A model generated the notes under the pieces. It had not been told where the DNA came from. It saw nothing but the letters and a program-made list of their open reading frames with translations, and did no database searches. This document shows, piece by piece, positions 1 to 20,860 of a stretch of 64,000 nt of DNA; the first letter of the stretch is position 1, and each line of letters starts with the position of its first letter. Both the position numbers and the translations under genes were made by a program. Source of the stretch: Primula veris (lineage: Eukaryota > Streptophyta > Magnoliopsida > Ericales > Primulaceae); assembly GCA_963682055.1 (NCBI GenBank), contig OY821741.1, positions 12,963,197 through 13,027,196 of the forward strand, read 5' to 3'.

Positions 1-603
1 TTGACTTTCTGACAAGATGTTCCTTTAAAGTGTTTTGCAGTTCTTAAAATAGGAAAAGGGATGAAGAATACCTAGGTATGAGCTGATGGTTTACGATAGA
101 CATTATCAAGTACTACTTTGCAAGGTTTTTCACTTTCTGATGAATCAAAGTAAAATAAAACAGAACCAGTACCAAGATAACCTAACATTAGAAACAACAT
201 TCTCTGGTACATACAAGATAATTATATTAATTACCTTGGCTCAGCATTGCCCATTAGATAAATTATCAATCACCAAATTTCGATGAGTGATGACCTGCCC
301 AAAGAAAGTAAACAAGAATTTAATATTGATCTAAATCGAGAAACTATTCATAACATTTTCGATACGATTGTCCCAACCTTATTCTGCTTAGCTTTCCCAT
401 TTTTGAAGACCGAAAGTCTGAAAGCATTTTCTATACTTTAAAGGTGAAATTATAACAAGAAAGTCTTGAAATATGACGAGTGATATATGACACGGGGATT
501 GACACGGTGATAAGTTGATCTGCATCCCCTCAACAGGGGTGTAAAATGCCATTTTTTGTGTGTATTGAAGACCCCATGGAACCTGCACCATGAAATCCAT
601 TGC
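1..603. other. Intergenic DNA downstream of the PPR gene
   Basis: AT-rich sequence without a recognisable gene. The part next to 603 should contain the 3' untranslated region of the minus-strand PPR gene. Short open frames at 86-286 and 388-600 have no family resemblance and read like chance ORFs. Confidence 0.5.
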
Positions 604-2160
604 TCAAATAATATAGATATAATTGACTACCTTAGGATGATTTTGATTGTTTGATTGCTTTATAACGGACTCTATCCTTTCAGCCAATTCATACTTATTC
701 TTCGATTTCATTTCGTCCAAAAGCAACCGACATGTCTTATAACGTGGAGTAATATCTTGACCAATCATCTCATCGAATAAAAGATATGCCCAGTCATATT
801 TATTTGCTCTACAAAGCCCATGAATCAAAAGTGTATAAGTCGACATATCAAGACTAATGTGATGCTTATTAACCATGTCGTCTAACAATTTTCTCAACAG
901 GGTATCTGTTCTTCCAGTTTTAAAACAAGACTTGAGCAGTGGGTAATATGACTGAGCGTCGGGCTTAAAGAGAGAACTCTCCATCTTCTCGAGAAGATCT
1001 AATGCTCTTGAGTAATCAGTGTAATGGCAAAACATTGTAATCATGGTATTATAAGTCGAGACATTTGGGTCAAAACCATATTTCGGCATTTCTATTTCAA
1101 AAACATGAATGGCCTCTTCGAATTGGTTGGCTCTCCCCAGAGTATAAAGCAAAGCATTATAAAAAAGTGTATCTGGCTTACAACTTTCCGATTTCATCCT
1201 CTCGGGTATCATCAGGGCTTTATCGAATTCTCCCGATTTAGCCAACGAGATCAGTGTACTCGTATAAGTGACAACATTTGGAGGGCATTTTTGGGATTTC
1301 ATTTCGTCGAGGATTTCAAACACCTTAACGAAATTTGATTGTCGACAATAGGACTGGAGAATGGTCGAGTAGCTAATAACGCAAGGGTGACAACCGTGGC
1401 CTTTCATCTCTTGTATAGTCCATATAGCTTCTTCAACCCGATTTATTTTACACCAACCATGAATAAATATATTAAACGTATAAGCATCTGGTGCAATATA
1501 TGATTTAAGCTCCAAGAAAATTACACGGGCCCGCTCAACTTTACCCTCCTTACATAGTGTATCAAGCAATAAGTTCATGGTTTTCGTATTTTTCTCCAAC
1601 CCAAAATTTTCCAGATCGTCAAATATTCTCACAGCTTCTTCCCACTCGCCTGCCCCAGAAAATCTCCTCATAACTTTACTTATGGTATCCAATGTTACAA
1701 CTTTGGAGAAACTCATTTCCTTTACTAACTCCTTCATTTTCTCCATTTGTTTGGCTTTACCTAAAATGTCAACCATCATATCATATGATTTTGGTAACAG
1801 CTTATATGTAGGAGACGACTCTGCCCATTTAAAAACACCCAATGCGGATTTCCAATCATCCTTAAACCGGTGTAGTAGTAAATCGATAACACTATGAGAA
1901 ATTTGTAAAACATCATTGGAGAGTGAGTGAAATATTTTGTCAACATCATTTGAAGTTTGTACCTTGGCTATGATAGTATCAAGGTCAGAACTTTTACTCA
2001 AATTTGATGTTTTTTCTTGTTGTGAACCAATGTGGGTGGCTCTTACACAGGAAAATCCGGGTAACTGAGCCGAGGATAACGATGAAATATATCGAAAGAA
2101 ATGTTTTTGCAGATGAATTGCCATAAAGGTCTCTTTTATCATGTACTTATACACCTGCAT
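604..2160 (-). CDS. P-class pentatricopeptide repeat (PPR) protein, probably mitochondrial
   Basis: Single-exon frame of 518 aa. P-class PPR proteins are organellar RNA-binding proteins that stabilise, splice or help translate specific transcripts. The first ~35 residues are basic and poor in acidic residues with many Ser, Phe and His (HLQKHFFRYISSLSS), as in a mitochondrial presequence. About ten 34-36 residue PPR motifs run from roughly residue 122 to 500; clear ones occupy 157-191, 192-225, 226-260, 261-295, 296-330, 331-366 and 367-401, most with the usual Tyr/Phe-Asn/Ser/Thr at positions 4-5 and Pro-Asp/Asn at the end. No E, DYW or SMR domain is visible. A second ATG at residue 13 (2124) is as good a start and would give a more typical presequence. 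Absence of introns is usual for PPR genes. It resembles the At3g04130-type group, but that is from memory and weak. Confidence 0.93.
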   Translation of the reverse strand: MQVYKYMIKETFMAIHLQKHFFRYISSLSSAQLPGFSCVRATHIGSQQEKTSNLSKSSDLDTIIAKVQTSNDVDKIFHSLSNDVLQISHSVIDLLLHRFKDDWKSALGVFKWAESSPTYKLLPKSYDMMVDILGKAKQMEKMKELVKEMSFSKVVTLDTISKVMRRFSGAGEWEEAVRIFDDLENFGLEKNTKTMNLLLDTLCKEGKVERARVIFLELKSYIAPDAYTFNIFIHGWCKINRVEEAIWTIQEMKGHGCHPCVISYSTILQSYCRQSNFVKVFEILDEMKSQKCPPNVVTYTSTLISLAKSGEFDKALMIPERMKSESCKPDTLFYNALLYTLGRANQFEEAIHVFEIEMPKYGFDPNVSTYNTMITMFCHYTDYSRALDLLEKMESSLFKPDAQSYYPLLKSCFKTGRTDTLLRKLLDDMVNKHHISLDMSTYTLLIHGLCRANKYDWAYLLFDEMIGQDITPRYKTCRLLLDEMKSKNKYELAERIESVIKQSNNQNHPKVVNYIYII

Positions 2161-4247
2161 TGACCAAATTAAGAAATCATTGTGGTTTCCTTGTTAAAAA
2201 CTAAAAGAGATTATCACACAAAATAGACTCGAAGGGCTTAGTAGTAAGTAGACCAATACTAATGTTCGTGGAATGGTACTCAATTCTTAAAATCATGCCT
2301 TGACTAATATTTGTCTCAATATGTAATTCTCTTGATCAATTATTGACTTTTTTTCCCTGCAATTTCTACAAAAATAAGTTGGTTTGTTTGAGACTGATGA
2401 AAAAGTTGAGTTTATCGTGCTTCAAGTTCTAAATTTTCAAGCTACAAAGACAAGAAAACTTAGAATTTCAGCTAGGCAACCAAATGCACTGCCACATCTT
2501 ATTACCATAAACAACTTATAAGTTGACCTAAAAATCTATATAATAAAAAAAAAAACTATTTAGCTCTGTTTGGCTGCAGAGTTTAATCGAATTCTATTTA
2601 CCTGCACCTGCAGTGTTTAATCACATAAACTGGCTAGGTCCAAAAAGACGTGACATAGCAATGGCAGAGCAGGATAGTTAACAGGGTTGCAATAATTCAA
2701 ATTAAATGAACTCCTAGTCTCCTACCAAAAGTTTATAATGAGGGTTCCAAATCATTAAAAATGTTAAACAAATCATACTGAAATTACACAACAGCAATGA
2801 GCTTCTCATAATTTCAGCCATGCAGTAGTAGAACCTATTGTGTTCACCTAGTTACCTCCCTCGAAAATTGCCTAACGAAAACTACAAAACTCAAAAATGT
2901 TTACAAGAGTTGAAAATATGCAATAATCTATAAGGGTTGTTTAGACAATTTGCAAAACATGTGAAATGTGGAGGGAATCTCAAAGAACACAACTATTACA
3001 AGGCTGCTAAATACAAAATGTCATTTCACGGGGTTGCTATATACAAAATGTTTCTACAAATTATCATGATTTCCTATTAGAAAAATTAGTATTTTTTAAA
3101 ATTGTCGGGTTGCAGTCGCAACCCTTCTACCCAGATGAGAAATTCGAAATTATAGTAACTAACTAAAGCTGCATAACTCAAAAAATAAGACCCCAATGGA
3201 AATATTTTACAGTTTTTTTCTTTTGTAAAATAAAAAAAAACTGGGTGACACAATTTATCAAACAGTTGGTGGGCATCACAAAGAACACAGCTTTATTAAC
3301 AAAACATTTATTAGAGAATAGAAATGTAACTCTGAATATTGTTATCAATAAGCCTTACAAAATCACAATTTTTATTTTTTTTAAAAAAAGATATTAGTTT
3401 AGATACATAAAATATTAAAATGTGAAAGAGGTGAGTTACTTGAAATTTATTGAATTGAAATAAATCAGTTCAGTTGTGACAGCTCAACAGAATTAACTGA
3501 TTGAATAAATAAAATATAAAGGGTATTTATTTAATTTATTTCTGGGTAAGTATAAATGGTTTTTATATTTTCAAATGAAATGCTAATGGTCCCTATGGAT
3601 TGAAATCTTATGAATTTGGTCCAATTGTTTGAGTAAAATTTTGATTACTTTCCTAGGAGTTTTTTTATTCTTAATAGAAAATTTAATTTTGGTACATAAG
3701 AATTTTTTTTTTTATTGTGTTCATAGTTGAATCCGGTAACTAGAAGAAGATTAGTAGGTTAATATTTTTTAAAAATTATAATTAAATTTCGGGTTGTGTA
3801 TTAATAATCAGAAAAAAATGATAAATTGGTACCCAAGCTATTAGGTTTTAGCAATTTAGTATTCAGCCTACCTGCTTTTCGAAGAGAGGTACCCATTTTT
3901 TGTTTATAACATCCAATAAATACATTCATGTCCAATTTAACATTATAAATTGGGTAACAAATTGGTAAAAATTGATACGACCTGTTACTAGTTTGTTCAT
4001 GCATACTATAAGTTTGGTACCAAATTAGTAACATATGGTAGTATAAGCTATTAAACAGTATTTTTTTAGTTAGAAAATAGAGTGACAACAAACAAAAGTG
4101 TTTTGATTAAAGAATATCAATTTAGAATGGTAAGTAGGTTGGATCCGAAATTGCTAAAAACTAATAGATTTGGTACCAATTTAGCATATTTTTTAACCTT
4201 TTGGACACTGCTTTTAAGACCGGAAATGTCCAAATTGAATATATAGC
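2161..4247. other. Intergenic DNA with no gene found
   Basis: AT-rich, with no frame resembling a protein family. It includes the promoter side of the minus-strand PPR gene next to 2161. Two short similar phrases (tacaaaatg followed by t-rich sequence) occur at about 3013 and 3046. The 96-residue minus frame at 3801-4091 has no recognisable domain. Confidence 0.5.
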
Positions 4248-5203
4248 CGTATCGGTGGATTAGGGTCGGGACCCGACCCGACCCGTAAATACTCAATCCG
4301 TATGCAGACCCGATTATTTTTTAAAGTAAAAAAAAAATCCCGACCACGACCTGAAAAGTCGGGACCGACTTTTTCGGGACTCGAGTTTTCGAGATCCCGT
4401 AGGGTCGGGATAGTTTTATCCCGAATCTCCCGACATATTTTTTTATTTTACGACAAGGTCATTTTTTATTAACAATTTTCATTTGAGAAGTCTAAATATG
4501 TTATTAACACGAAATATAATCTTAATTTGAAAATTACACTCCTAATAAATGCAAAAATAAATTAACATGTAATAGAAAAAATAGTATGAAATTACAAATG
4601 ATTAAATAGATAAAAAAAATTGATACGTGTTTTATCAGATTCTTTTAGTATTTTATTTTATTCACACAAGCAACAATTATCATACTGAATGAGATACATT
4701 ATAATTATAATTTTTATAATCGAAAAATAATTATCACTTATCTTTTTTAAGTAACAATAAAACTTTTTAATTTAAGTATATTTTTTATTTTAATAGTTTC
4801 ATATGTTCAAAAATACAAATGTATATTATACTTATCTAATTATAACTAATATATGAATCAAAAATGGTTATATCTCATATGGTAGAGTGCTTATATTATA
4901 TGGTAGAGGTAAAAAAATTCGATTTCCATCACTTTCATTTGATATAAATTAACTTACATTTTAGTGTTAAAATAAAAAAGATCATGTTATATAATATAAA
5001 ATAAAAAATTAACTAGAAATTCGGGTCGGGACACCCGATCCCGAAGTTTGTCGGATCGGGACAAAAACCGAGGTTTTTCGGTCGGGACTCTTATCGGGTC
5101 GGGAAATTTCGAATCGGGTGCGGGTCGGGACACGGATCGGGAAATTTCGAATCGGGTGCGGATCGGAACACGGATTGGATCGGGATTTTGGGAAATAGCT
5201 CTA
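4248..5203. mobile_element. hAT-like non-autonomous element, copy 1 (degenerate ends)
   Basis: About 950 bp with outer arms rich in GGGTCGGG and CCCGACCC and an AT-rich core. It is the reverse complement of the better preserved copy at 12784-13637, whose ends and 8-bp target duplication show the hAT character. Here the ends are decayed; the flanks tatatagc (4240-4247) and tatatagg (5204-5211) look like a 7/8-matching target duplication. There is no transposase frame. GC-rich open frames on both strands at 4987-5259 are products of the repetitive arm, not genes. Confidence 0.7.
4864..4935 (+). other. tRNA-Ala-like remnant inside hAT-like copy 1
   Basis: The stretch reads like the 5' two thirds of a plant tRNA-Ala: a D-arm and A-box block (ctcatatggtagagtgc), an anticodon-arm-like region, then a weakened B-box (attcgattt). 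The paired arms no longer match, so it is not a functional tRNA. The same block occurs on the minus strand in the copy at 12.8-13.6 kb, which shows it belongs to the element. Confidence 0.55.
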
Positions 5204-6563
5204 TATATAGGGAGTATATTGGAACCCCAAAGTAAATAAATTTCAAACATCGAGACCACCCGTATCTTTTAAATTTTGAACTTAAATGGTTATGATTATT
5301 GATTGTCCCAAATGAAACGATAATGATCCATTATATGATTTAAAGGTATAGTTATTAACCAAAACATTGAGAAACCAAGAAGTTTTGGAAGATATTAGAT
5401 TATTGAATGTTTTGGAAGATACTGGATGCTCACGAACAACCCGTGTTCGGCTCGTCAAATGTTCGGTTCATGTTCGTCAAATGTTCGTTCGTATTTAAAT
5501 GAATATGAATTGAACATAAACAAGGGTTTTAGTTCATAAACTGAATATGAACAGAGTCCTGTTCGGTTCGGTTCGTTTCGTTTCATTTACGGCCCTGTCT
5601 ATACCTCTTTTAGTAATTATTTATATGAACAAGAGAAGAGCATAGAAAAGACGAATTACCTATAAATGAGTTAAGTCCATTAACGTTGATTATTTGGTTG
5701 CAGAGATGAAGCAAAGGTGATACAAATTGAGTAGGTTTTTTAAGGCTATTTCGACGTACAAAATATAAAACATATTTTGTCTTTCAAATTTAGTTACAAC
5801 AAAGCAATAATTACATAAAGGGTCCTTAAATCATCAGAGTAAACGCTATAAGAAAAAGTTGATAAAATTATTGGCAATTGAGTGTCGCAGAAATTCAGCA
5901 ACCGAATATTAAATAATTATGTTGCTAGACTGTTACTTAAAATTAAGAAACACTCACTTTACCAACTGTTTTGAAAAAATTATATATATATAAACTAAAG
6001 ATAGATCATAGTTCATTTGACCAAATTGTTCAAAACCTAGGATGAACTCGTGATCATATTTCAACTTTTTTTTGGGTGGGTTGGCCTATTTCTAAAAACA
6101 TGCAAGATTTTTGGTGGAAACTTACACAAGGGTTTTGCATTCTTGTTCATTTCATATTTTTTTTCTTTTTTTGGAGTTATTTTTTGGATTTCAGGGGCTC
6201 AAGAATGTCATAGATGTGATATTATGGGCACTGAAGAAGTTATTTAAAATAGATTACGTCCCATGCATGCGAAATTTCAACAATTGAAAATTTTCATTTG
6301 AAAGTTTAACTATACTTTCAACAGGTTCAAAAGTTTCATTTGTGAAATTAGACAAAAAGTCTTTTAACGGTTAAAATTGCACATAAAGAACAATTAATAA
6401 ATTAGGAAAAGGTATTAAAATTTAAAGAAGTTAACAGAAACTTAGATTGTTGAGACATACTGTCCATTCTTCAACATTCGTAATACTTCTCCTTAAGAAA
6501 ATTATTTTCTATTACAAAATTTCATGAAACGAATATAAAACCTGAATGGATTATTGAAAATTC

Positions 6564-6795
6564 AAAAATCCGCCACCCTCATTTAAATAATTACATATTC
6601 TATGTGACACATCAATTTTTTACTAAAGAGTTTTAAGGCCTTATATTTATTACAATAATAATAATCAATATATACCAATGATGGATTACTGATTAGTCAA
6701 AAATCCATCACCCTCATTACATATTCTATGTGACATATCAATTTTTTACTAAAGAGTTTGAAGGCCTTATATATATTACAATAATAATAATCAAT
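6564..6795. repeat. Two-copy imperfect tandem duplication, period about 135 bp
   Basis: Unit 1 starts at 6564 and unit 2 at 6699. Both contain ccctcat, acatattctatgtgaca, atcaattttttactaaagag, aaggccttata and a run of ataat. Unit 1 has extra bases near its start and end. Confidence 0.85.
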
Positions 6796-7016
6796 TCCTA
6801 ACTGTTAATTTATAATTATCTATACAGTTTATGGCTTTATGGCATAGGTGCGAGTAACATTATTATAACTAAATGAAGATTTTTGATTAACTTGGGAGCA
6901 TTAGTTCAAAACAAACATAAATCCTCTCTTTAAGTACCACCATACAAAACAGTGGTTAAAAAGATAAGTCAATTTAGAACCTTACCCTTATTTTTTTCCC
7001 ACCTATATTCAAAATG

Positions 7017-7026
7017 TATATATAAA
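7017..7026 (+). promoter_or_regulatory. Probable TATA box of the B12D gene
   Basis: TATATATAAA-type sequence about 110-120 bases before the start codon, which leaves a leader of roughly 85 bases. A CT-rich stretch (tctctctctcatctctct) follows near 7101-7120, a common plant pyrimidine patch. Assigned from sequence and spacing only. Confidence 0.55.
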
Positions 7027-7136
7027 GCATTGAGATAGCCAATGTTTTTCTTCACTTGAGTCATTTTATTTTTGGTGAGGGAGGGCTAATTAATATTATA
7101 TATCTCTCTCTCATCTCTCTTGCAGCTCTTTCTATC

Positions 7137-8125
7137 ATGGCATCTAGATGGATCAGGCCTGAGGTACATTACATTTTATTATATAGGACTAAAGTTTTAT
7201 TTGGTCTTAATTAAAAAATACTAGTACCTAGATTTTGAGAGAAAAAAAAGCAGCACATTTTTGTCTCAATTAAGATGTTTTTATTCCAAGAATGTTAAGA
7301 TGGTTAAAATTTGTCATAGTAAGCGATGACGGAGTGTTCATGTATACGAAAGGACTAATTACTTTGTAATTTGTCGTACACGAGCTAGCTCATATGTTTC
7401 TCATCATTTAGAACGACTCTTATCGGCCAATATATAGACCAGTTATAATGGTGCGTACTTGAAATTTAGGGGCCAATATTGTTGAAATATTATAAGGACG
7501 AGAGTAATTCTTTTTAAAACTTTGGAACGATCGTTTTACTCCGTCATAATACAACCCAATCAAATTAGTTTCTTCTACTTGCAAGAAGATAAAGAAAAAT
7601 AATGACACAATTTTTAAAATCATGAAGAAAGGCGTATGAAGGGCCTGTTTGGTTGAATCTTGCACTTTCAGATTTCATAGAAACTTATTTGAAGCTTTGA
7701 TATGAATACACCGTTTAGTGGATAAATATCCATCAATACGATCTGACTCGTTTTTCCTTTCGTTTTCTTTTTTTGGGTAAAATTATTAGGTATACCCCTT
7801 ATTTGCAGCTGTTGGAGCAGCAGTTGGAATTTGTGGGATGCAACTAATCAGGAACATTACTACTAATCCTGAAGTGAGGTAAATATATTCTAAATTACTA
7901 ATCCCTTCATTACTATTGTTTGCTACTATTTCTATTGGTATGTAGTATGGAGCTGAAATTCAACTTCTTTTTTTAAGGGTCAACAAGGTGAATAGGGCTG
8001 CAGGAGTGCTCGATAATTTCGACGAAGGAGAGAGATACGCAGAACACGTATTGAGGAAGTATGTACGTGGAAGGCGACCTGAGATCATGCAGACTGCCAA
8101 CGACTTCTTCACCAAACCAACTTGA
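7137..8125 (+). CDS. B12D: B12D-like mitochondrial protein (NDUFA4/MLRQ-like family)
   Basis: Three exons, 7137-7163, 7790-7878 and 7978-8125, join with GT-AG introns into 87 aa (264 nt with stop). The product starts MASRWIRPEVYPLFAAVGAA and continues through CGMQLIRNITTNPEVR to FDEGERYAEHVLRKYVR, matching the plant B12D family, small mitochondrial membrane proteins related to the MLRQ/NDUFA4 subunit of respiratory complexes. Residues ~11-30 form the single predicted membrane segment. Exon 1 encodes only nine residues, so the gene is absent from simple ORF scans. B12D genes are linked to seed germination, senescence and low-oxygen responses in other plants; nothing here shows the regulation. 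It is convergent with the ABCC gene downstream. Usual length is about 85-90 aa, so it looks complete. Confidence 0.96.
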
Positions 8126-9207
8126 AGGAAGTGACTTTAGCTTTTCGCAATTTCTTATTATTATTTTATGATAATCTGTGATGTTTCGTTTACGGATATG
8201 TTGTTTTCGTTGATTATTAGCTGTTGATACAAGATGTCAAGCAAATAAAAAGAAAATACATAATTGTATTTTAAACTTTTTCAGTCTCTTATATTTCATC
8301 ATAACGAGTAACCACTCTTCTCAAGGCATTTGCCTCTTGTGATTGAATGTTAAGGTTTACATTATTTATGGATTTTAATTTGTTCATCCATTTATCCAAC
8401 TATTCAAGCAAATAAATAAAATGAAAAAATGTATTTTGAATAATATAGCTAATATTTTAGTCAACATATAATCGAAGTGAGATTACCAAATCCTCTAATG
8501 AATTTATTAATCCTAGAACTTGGAGTTTGAGCAATGCCATACCATCTGACATTGCATGATCACTACCAGATCCCCATAATAGCATAAACTTATGAAAATA
8601 AAAAACTTGCATCAGCAGTAATAATAGGAACAAAGATATTAGTTTCGACAACCTGAACAAATTAACTTTTCAAATCCAGATCTAAGAGATTTAGCTGGAA
8701 TATATTCTAACCTTTTCGGACACGAGGCTACTATTTGCCTGAATTGTATGAACATGCAAACAAAGTTATGCACGCTCTTAATATATAAAGGCAGCAACAC
8801 AAGTATATAGTGGTCGATTGTAAAATATCGAAGAACATGGCGGTGGTTGCAAAACACCTTAATACATGGCAGTTACTCGCAATTTGGCAACAAAAAGAAA
8901 GTAGAACTCTTATATGCTATCTGCCTATCTTTAAGTCTTTAACTATGATAACTAAATCTAGGCTTCAATATTGCAAAGCAAAATTAAACTCAATTGAATC
9001 TCATCTTTGCAATTTCACTTCACTTTTGTCTATAATTTTCAAAATTGTTACACCTCTACACTACAACGAAAAATTGAAAACCGGATACTCTTCTACTCAT
9101 GAGATTAGATTGGTGATATATCTATATCTTTACACTCGAGGAACAAGACAAGAAATGTGTAAACCTATTATAAATCTCAACTAACTAAAGCTCGTCCAAA
9201 CCGACCG
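8126..9207. other. Spacer between the convergent B12D and ABCC genes
   Basis: Contains both 3' untranslated regions; an AATAAA-like signal for B12D lies at about 8246. On the minus strand at about 8457-8857 two short frames occur, one with the phrase SDHAMSDGMALL that faintly recalls the HxxxDG motif of BAHD acyltransferases. Surrounding sequence does not support this, so I leave it unassigned. Confidence 0.45.
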
Positions 9208-18998
<9,791 letters not shown>

Positions 18999-19216
18999 CA
19001 CTGAAACTACCTTTTGCTCAAAACTTTAATACCACTGAAAAAATATTCTTCACCGGACCTGTTATGAATGTATAATACTTGTTAGTATTTCTCCAACACA
19101 AAAGAAGAAGAAAAAGCCATGATAGTTCATAAATGATAAAACACAACAAATATTCCAAACTAAAATATACTCCATAAAGATCACACTTTCTTCACTAATG
19201 GACCTGTGTGCATGTA

Positions 19217-19240
19217 AGTGTGTATGTGTGTGTGTGTGTG
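19217..19240. repeat. GT microsatellite in the ABCC upstream region
   Basis: Run of gt dinucleotides with small interruptions (gtgtgtatgtgtgtgtgtgt), followed by an AT-rich stretch. It lies about 220 bases before the ABCC start codon. Confidence 0.85.
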
Positions 19241-19898
19241 TATATATTATATTTATATGAATATACCTAACAATGTCAGAGTAAATATATTTTAGAACAG
19301 CTCAAAGAAAACAAATACATACCCATTAAAGAGAACAGAATATAAGTTACAGAACAGTAATTTAATATGAAGAAAAAAAAATATTAAAAAGGAAAATAAT
19401 TCCCATAAAACTTAAAGTAGGGTTTATTTTTGTTACATGTGTGCAGACCTGTTAAGTAGCACGTGTGTATATATATGTATAGGAAGAAAGATGGATAGAA
19501 GTATATATAAATAAATAAAATATTTGTCTAACATAAATTTTGCCATCAGAAACGACAGAATCTTTGCCACTGAGTTTAATATTTATACTTATTTACAAAT
19601 TTATTTAAAGCAACTCAAAACATATTTTTTTTTTATTAAAATTTGATTATTATTGTATAAAAAGTATCATGCATCAAAAGTGTTATAAATTCCCTTAATT
19701 TCACCAAACACAAAATTCATCTTATATATGAGAAATAAATATAATAGTAAGAAACTATTATGGGGTCCACATTTTTCGGGTTAAAAATTGTTATGATTAT
19801 TAAATAATAATAAACAAATAAAAAGAAATAATATAGGGTTATTATAAGGAAATTAATAAAAAAAAACTGGAATTTTGTGTAAATGTAAACGGTTCCTT

Positions 19899-20187
19899 AT
19901 AATCCATCCGTTCCTTTTTAAGTGTCCCCATTATAAATTGCTAATTTGTAAGGTTGTTAAATTTGATACATAAATTACCAATATAACAATTATAAATATC
20001 ATAGTTAAAGTTAATGCGAGCAACTTTTTTCCTAAAAATTGTTATTGTTGTAGTTATAAATGGTAAGTATATAAAGGGTGATAGAGTAAATTTGTTGTAT
20101 TATAATTATCATATTGAAAAAGCAGACACTTATTTTGGGACAACCCAATATGGAATAGTGAACAGTTAATTATGAACGGATGGAGTA
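19899..20187. mobile_element. Stowaway-like MITE
   Basis: The left end reads atccatccgttcc and the right end is the inverse (gaacggatggag), each next to TA, as for Tc1/mariner-related Stowaway elements with a TA target site. About 290 bp, AT-rich, foldable, no coding sequence. Its interior differs from the Stowaway-like group at 26.2, 34.8, 35.7, 37.3 and 50.4 kb. Confidence 0.75.
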
Positions 20188-20399
20188 AAATATGTTAGGT
20201 TTAATAAAATAATTAAGATTGCTAATACGGACTAGAAACCTAGACACATTTGTCACTCTAGTAACGTCCTTCATGCTTATAAGTTATCACAATTTATTTA
20301 TCTTGGTCAGTTTGGTAACAAATTTTTGTAGTGCATTTTTGGATTTTAAATTTTCAAAATATGTGTGTGTTTGGCAAGTCAGATTATTCAAGTTCTGAA

Positions 20400-20860
20400 A
20401 TGATCAAGTAGATGTGTGATTTCTCCTCATCCTGAGAATCTCGAAATATCTGTCGATCATGATATTTTAGACGATATTGAAGCGAAACAAGATTGTCATT
20501 GATTGCCTGTTCATATATTCGGTGACGACTGATAATATGAGCAAATTATGACACGGAACCATGAATCGTTGCCTGAAGACAACGTAGAACAGACTAGCCT
20601 AATGGGAGGTGAACTGAAACTCGTTTGTCTTACGAGATTATAAAGGATCAAGTAAATGTGTGATTCCTCCTCATCCTGATAATCTCAAAATATATGTCGA
20701 TCATGATATCTTAGACGATATTGAAGCGAAACGAGATTGTCATTGATTACTTGTTCATATATTCGGTGACGACTAATAATATGAGCAAATTATGACACGG
20801 ATTCATGAACCATTGCCTGAAGTCAACGTATAACAGAATAGCCTAATGGAAACTTACAAT
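20400..20860 (+). repeat. Two-copy direct repeat (about 240 bp) at the left edge of the copia remnant
   Basis: The phrases gtgtgattcctcctcatcctga, gtcgatcatgatat, gacgatattgaagcgaaac, gattgtcattgatt and attcggtgacgact occur first at about 20410-20620 and again at about 20650-20850, with substitutions. Translated, both copies give a short peptide stretch broken by stops. It probably belongs to the retrotransposon body. Confidence 0.75.

Larger units (their letters stand above)
5204..7136. other. Intergenic DNA with B12D promoter; includes a GTTCG-rich patch and a tandem duplication
   Basis: Position 5430-5600 is rich in GTTCG words (for example gttcggttcggttcgtttcg near 5563), like the end of a decayed DNA transposon, but no borders could be set. 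A tandem duplication lies at 6564-6795. The last ~120 bases form the B12D core promoter and 5' leader. No other gene seen. Confidence 0.5.
18999..20370. other. ABCC upstream region
   Basis: Holds the ABCC promoter and leader (minus strand). TATA-like sequence lies at about 19243-19262. A GT/CA microsatellite is at about 19217-19240. A Stowaway-like MITE occupies 19899-20187. No coding sequence was found. Confidence 0.5.

Noticed and set aside
86..286. 66-residue plus-strand ORF
   Set aside because: No domain, no promoter context, composition like the AT-rich background.
4864..4935. Functional tRNA-Ala gene
   Set aside because: Acceptor, anticodon and T arms do not pair and the B-box is eroded.
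4987..5259. Paired GC-rich ORFs on both strands
   Set aside because: Caused by the GGGTCGGG/CCCGACCC arm of the hAT-like element.
18999..19001. GTG as ABCC start codon
   Set aside because: Plant nuclear genes start at ATG; the adjacent ATG at 18998 gives a full protein.
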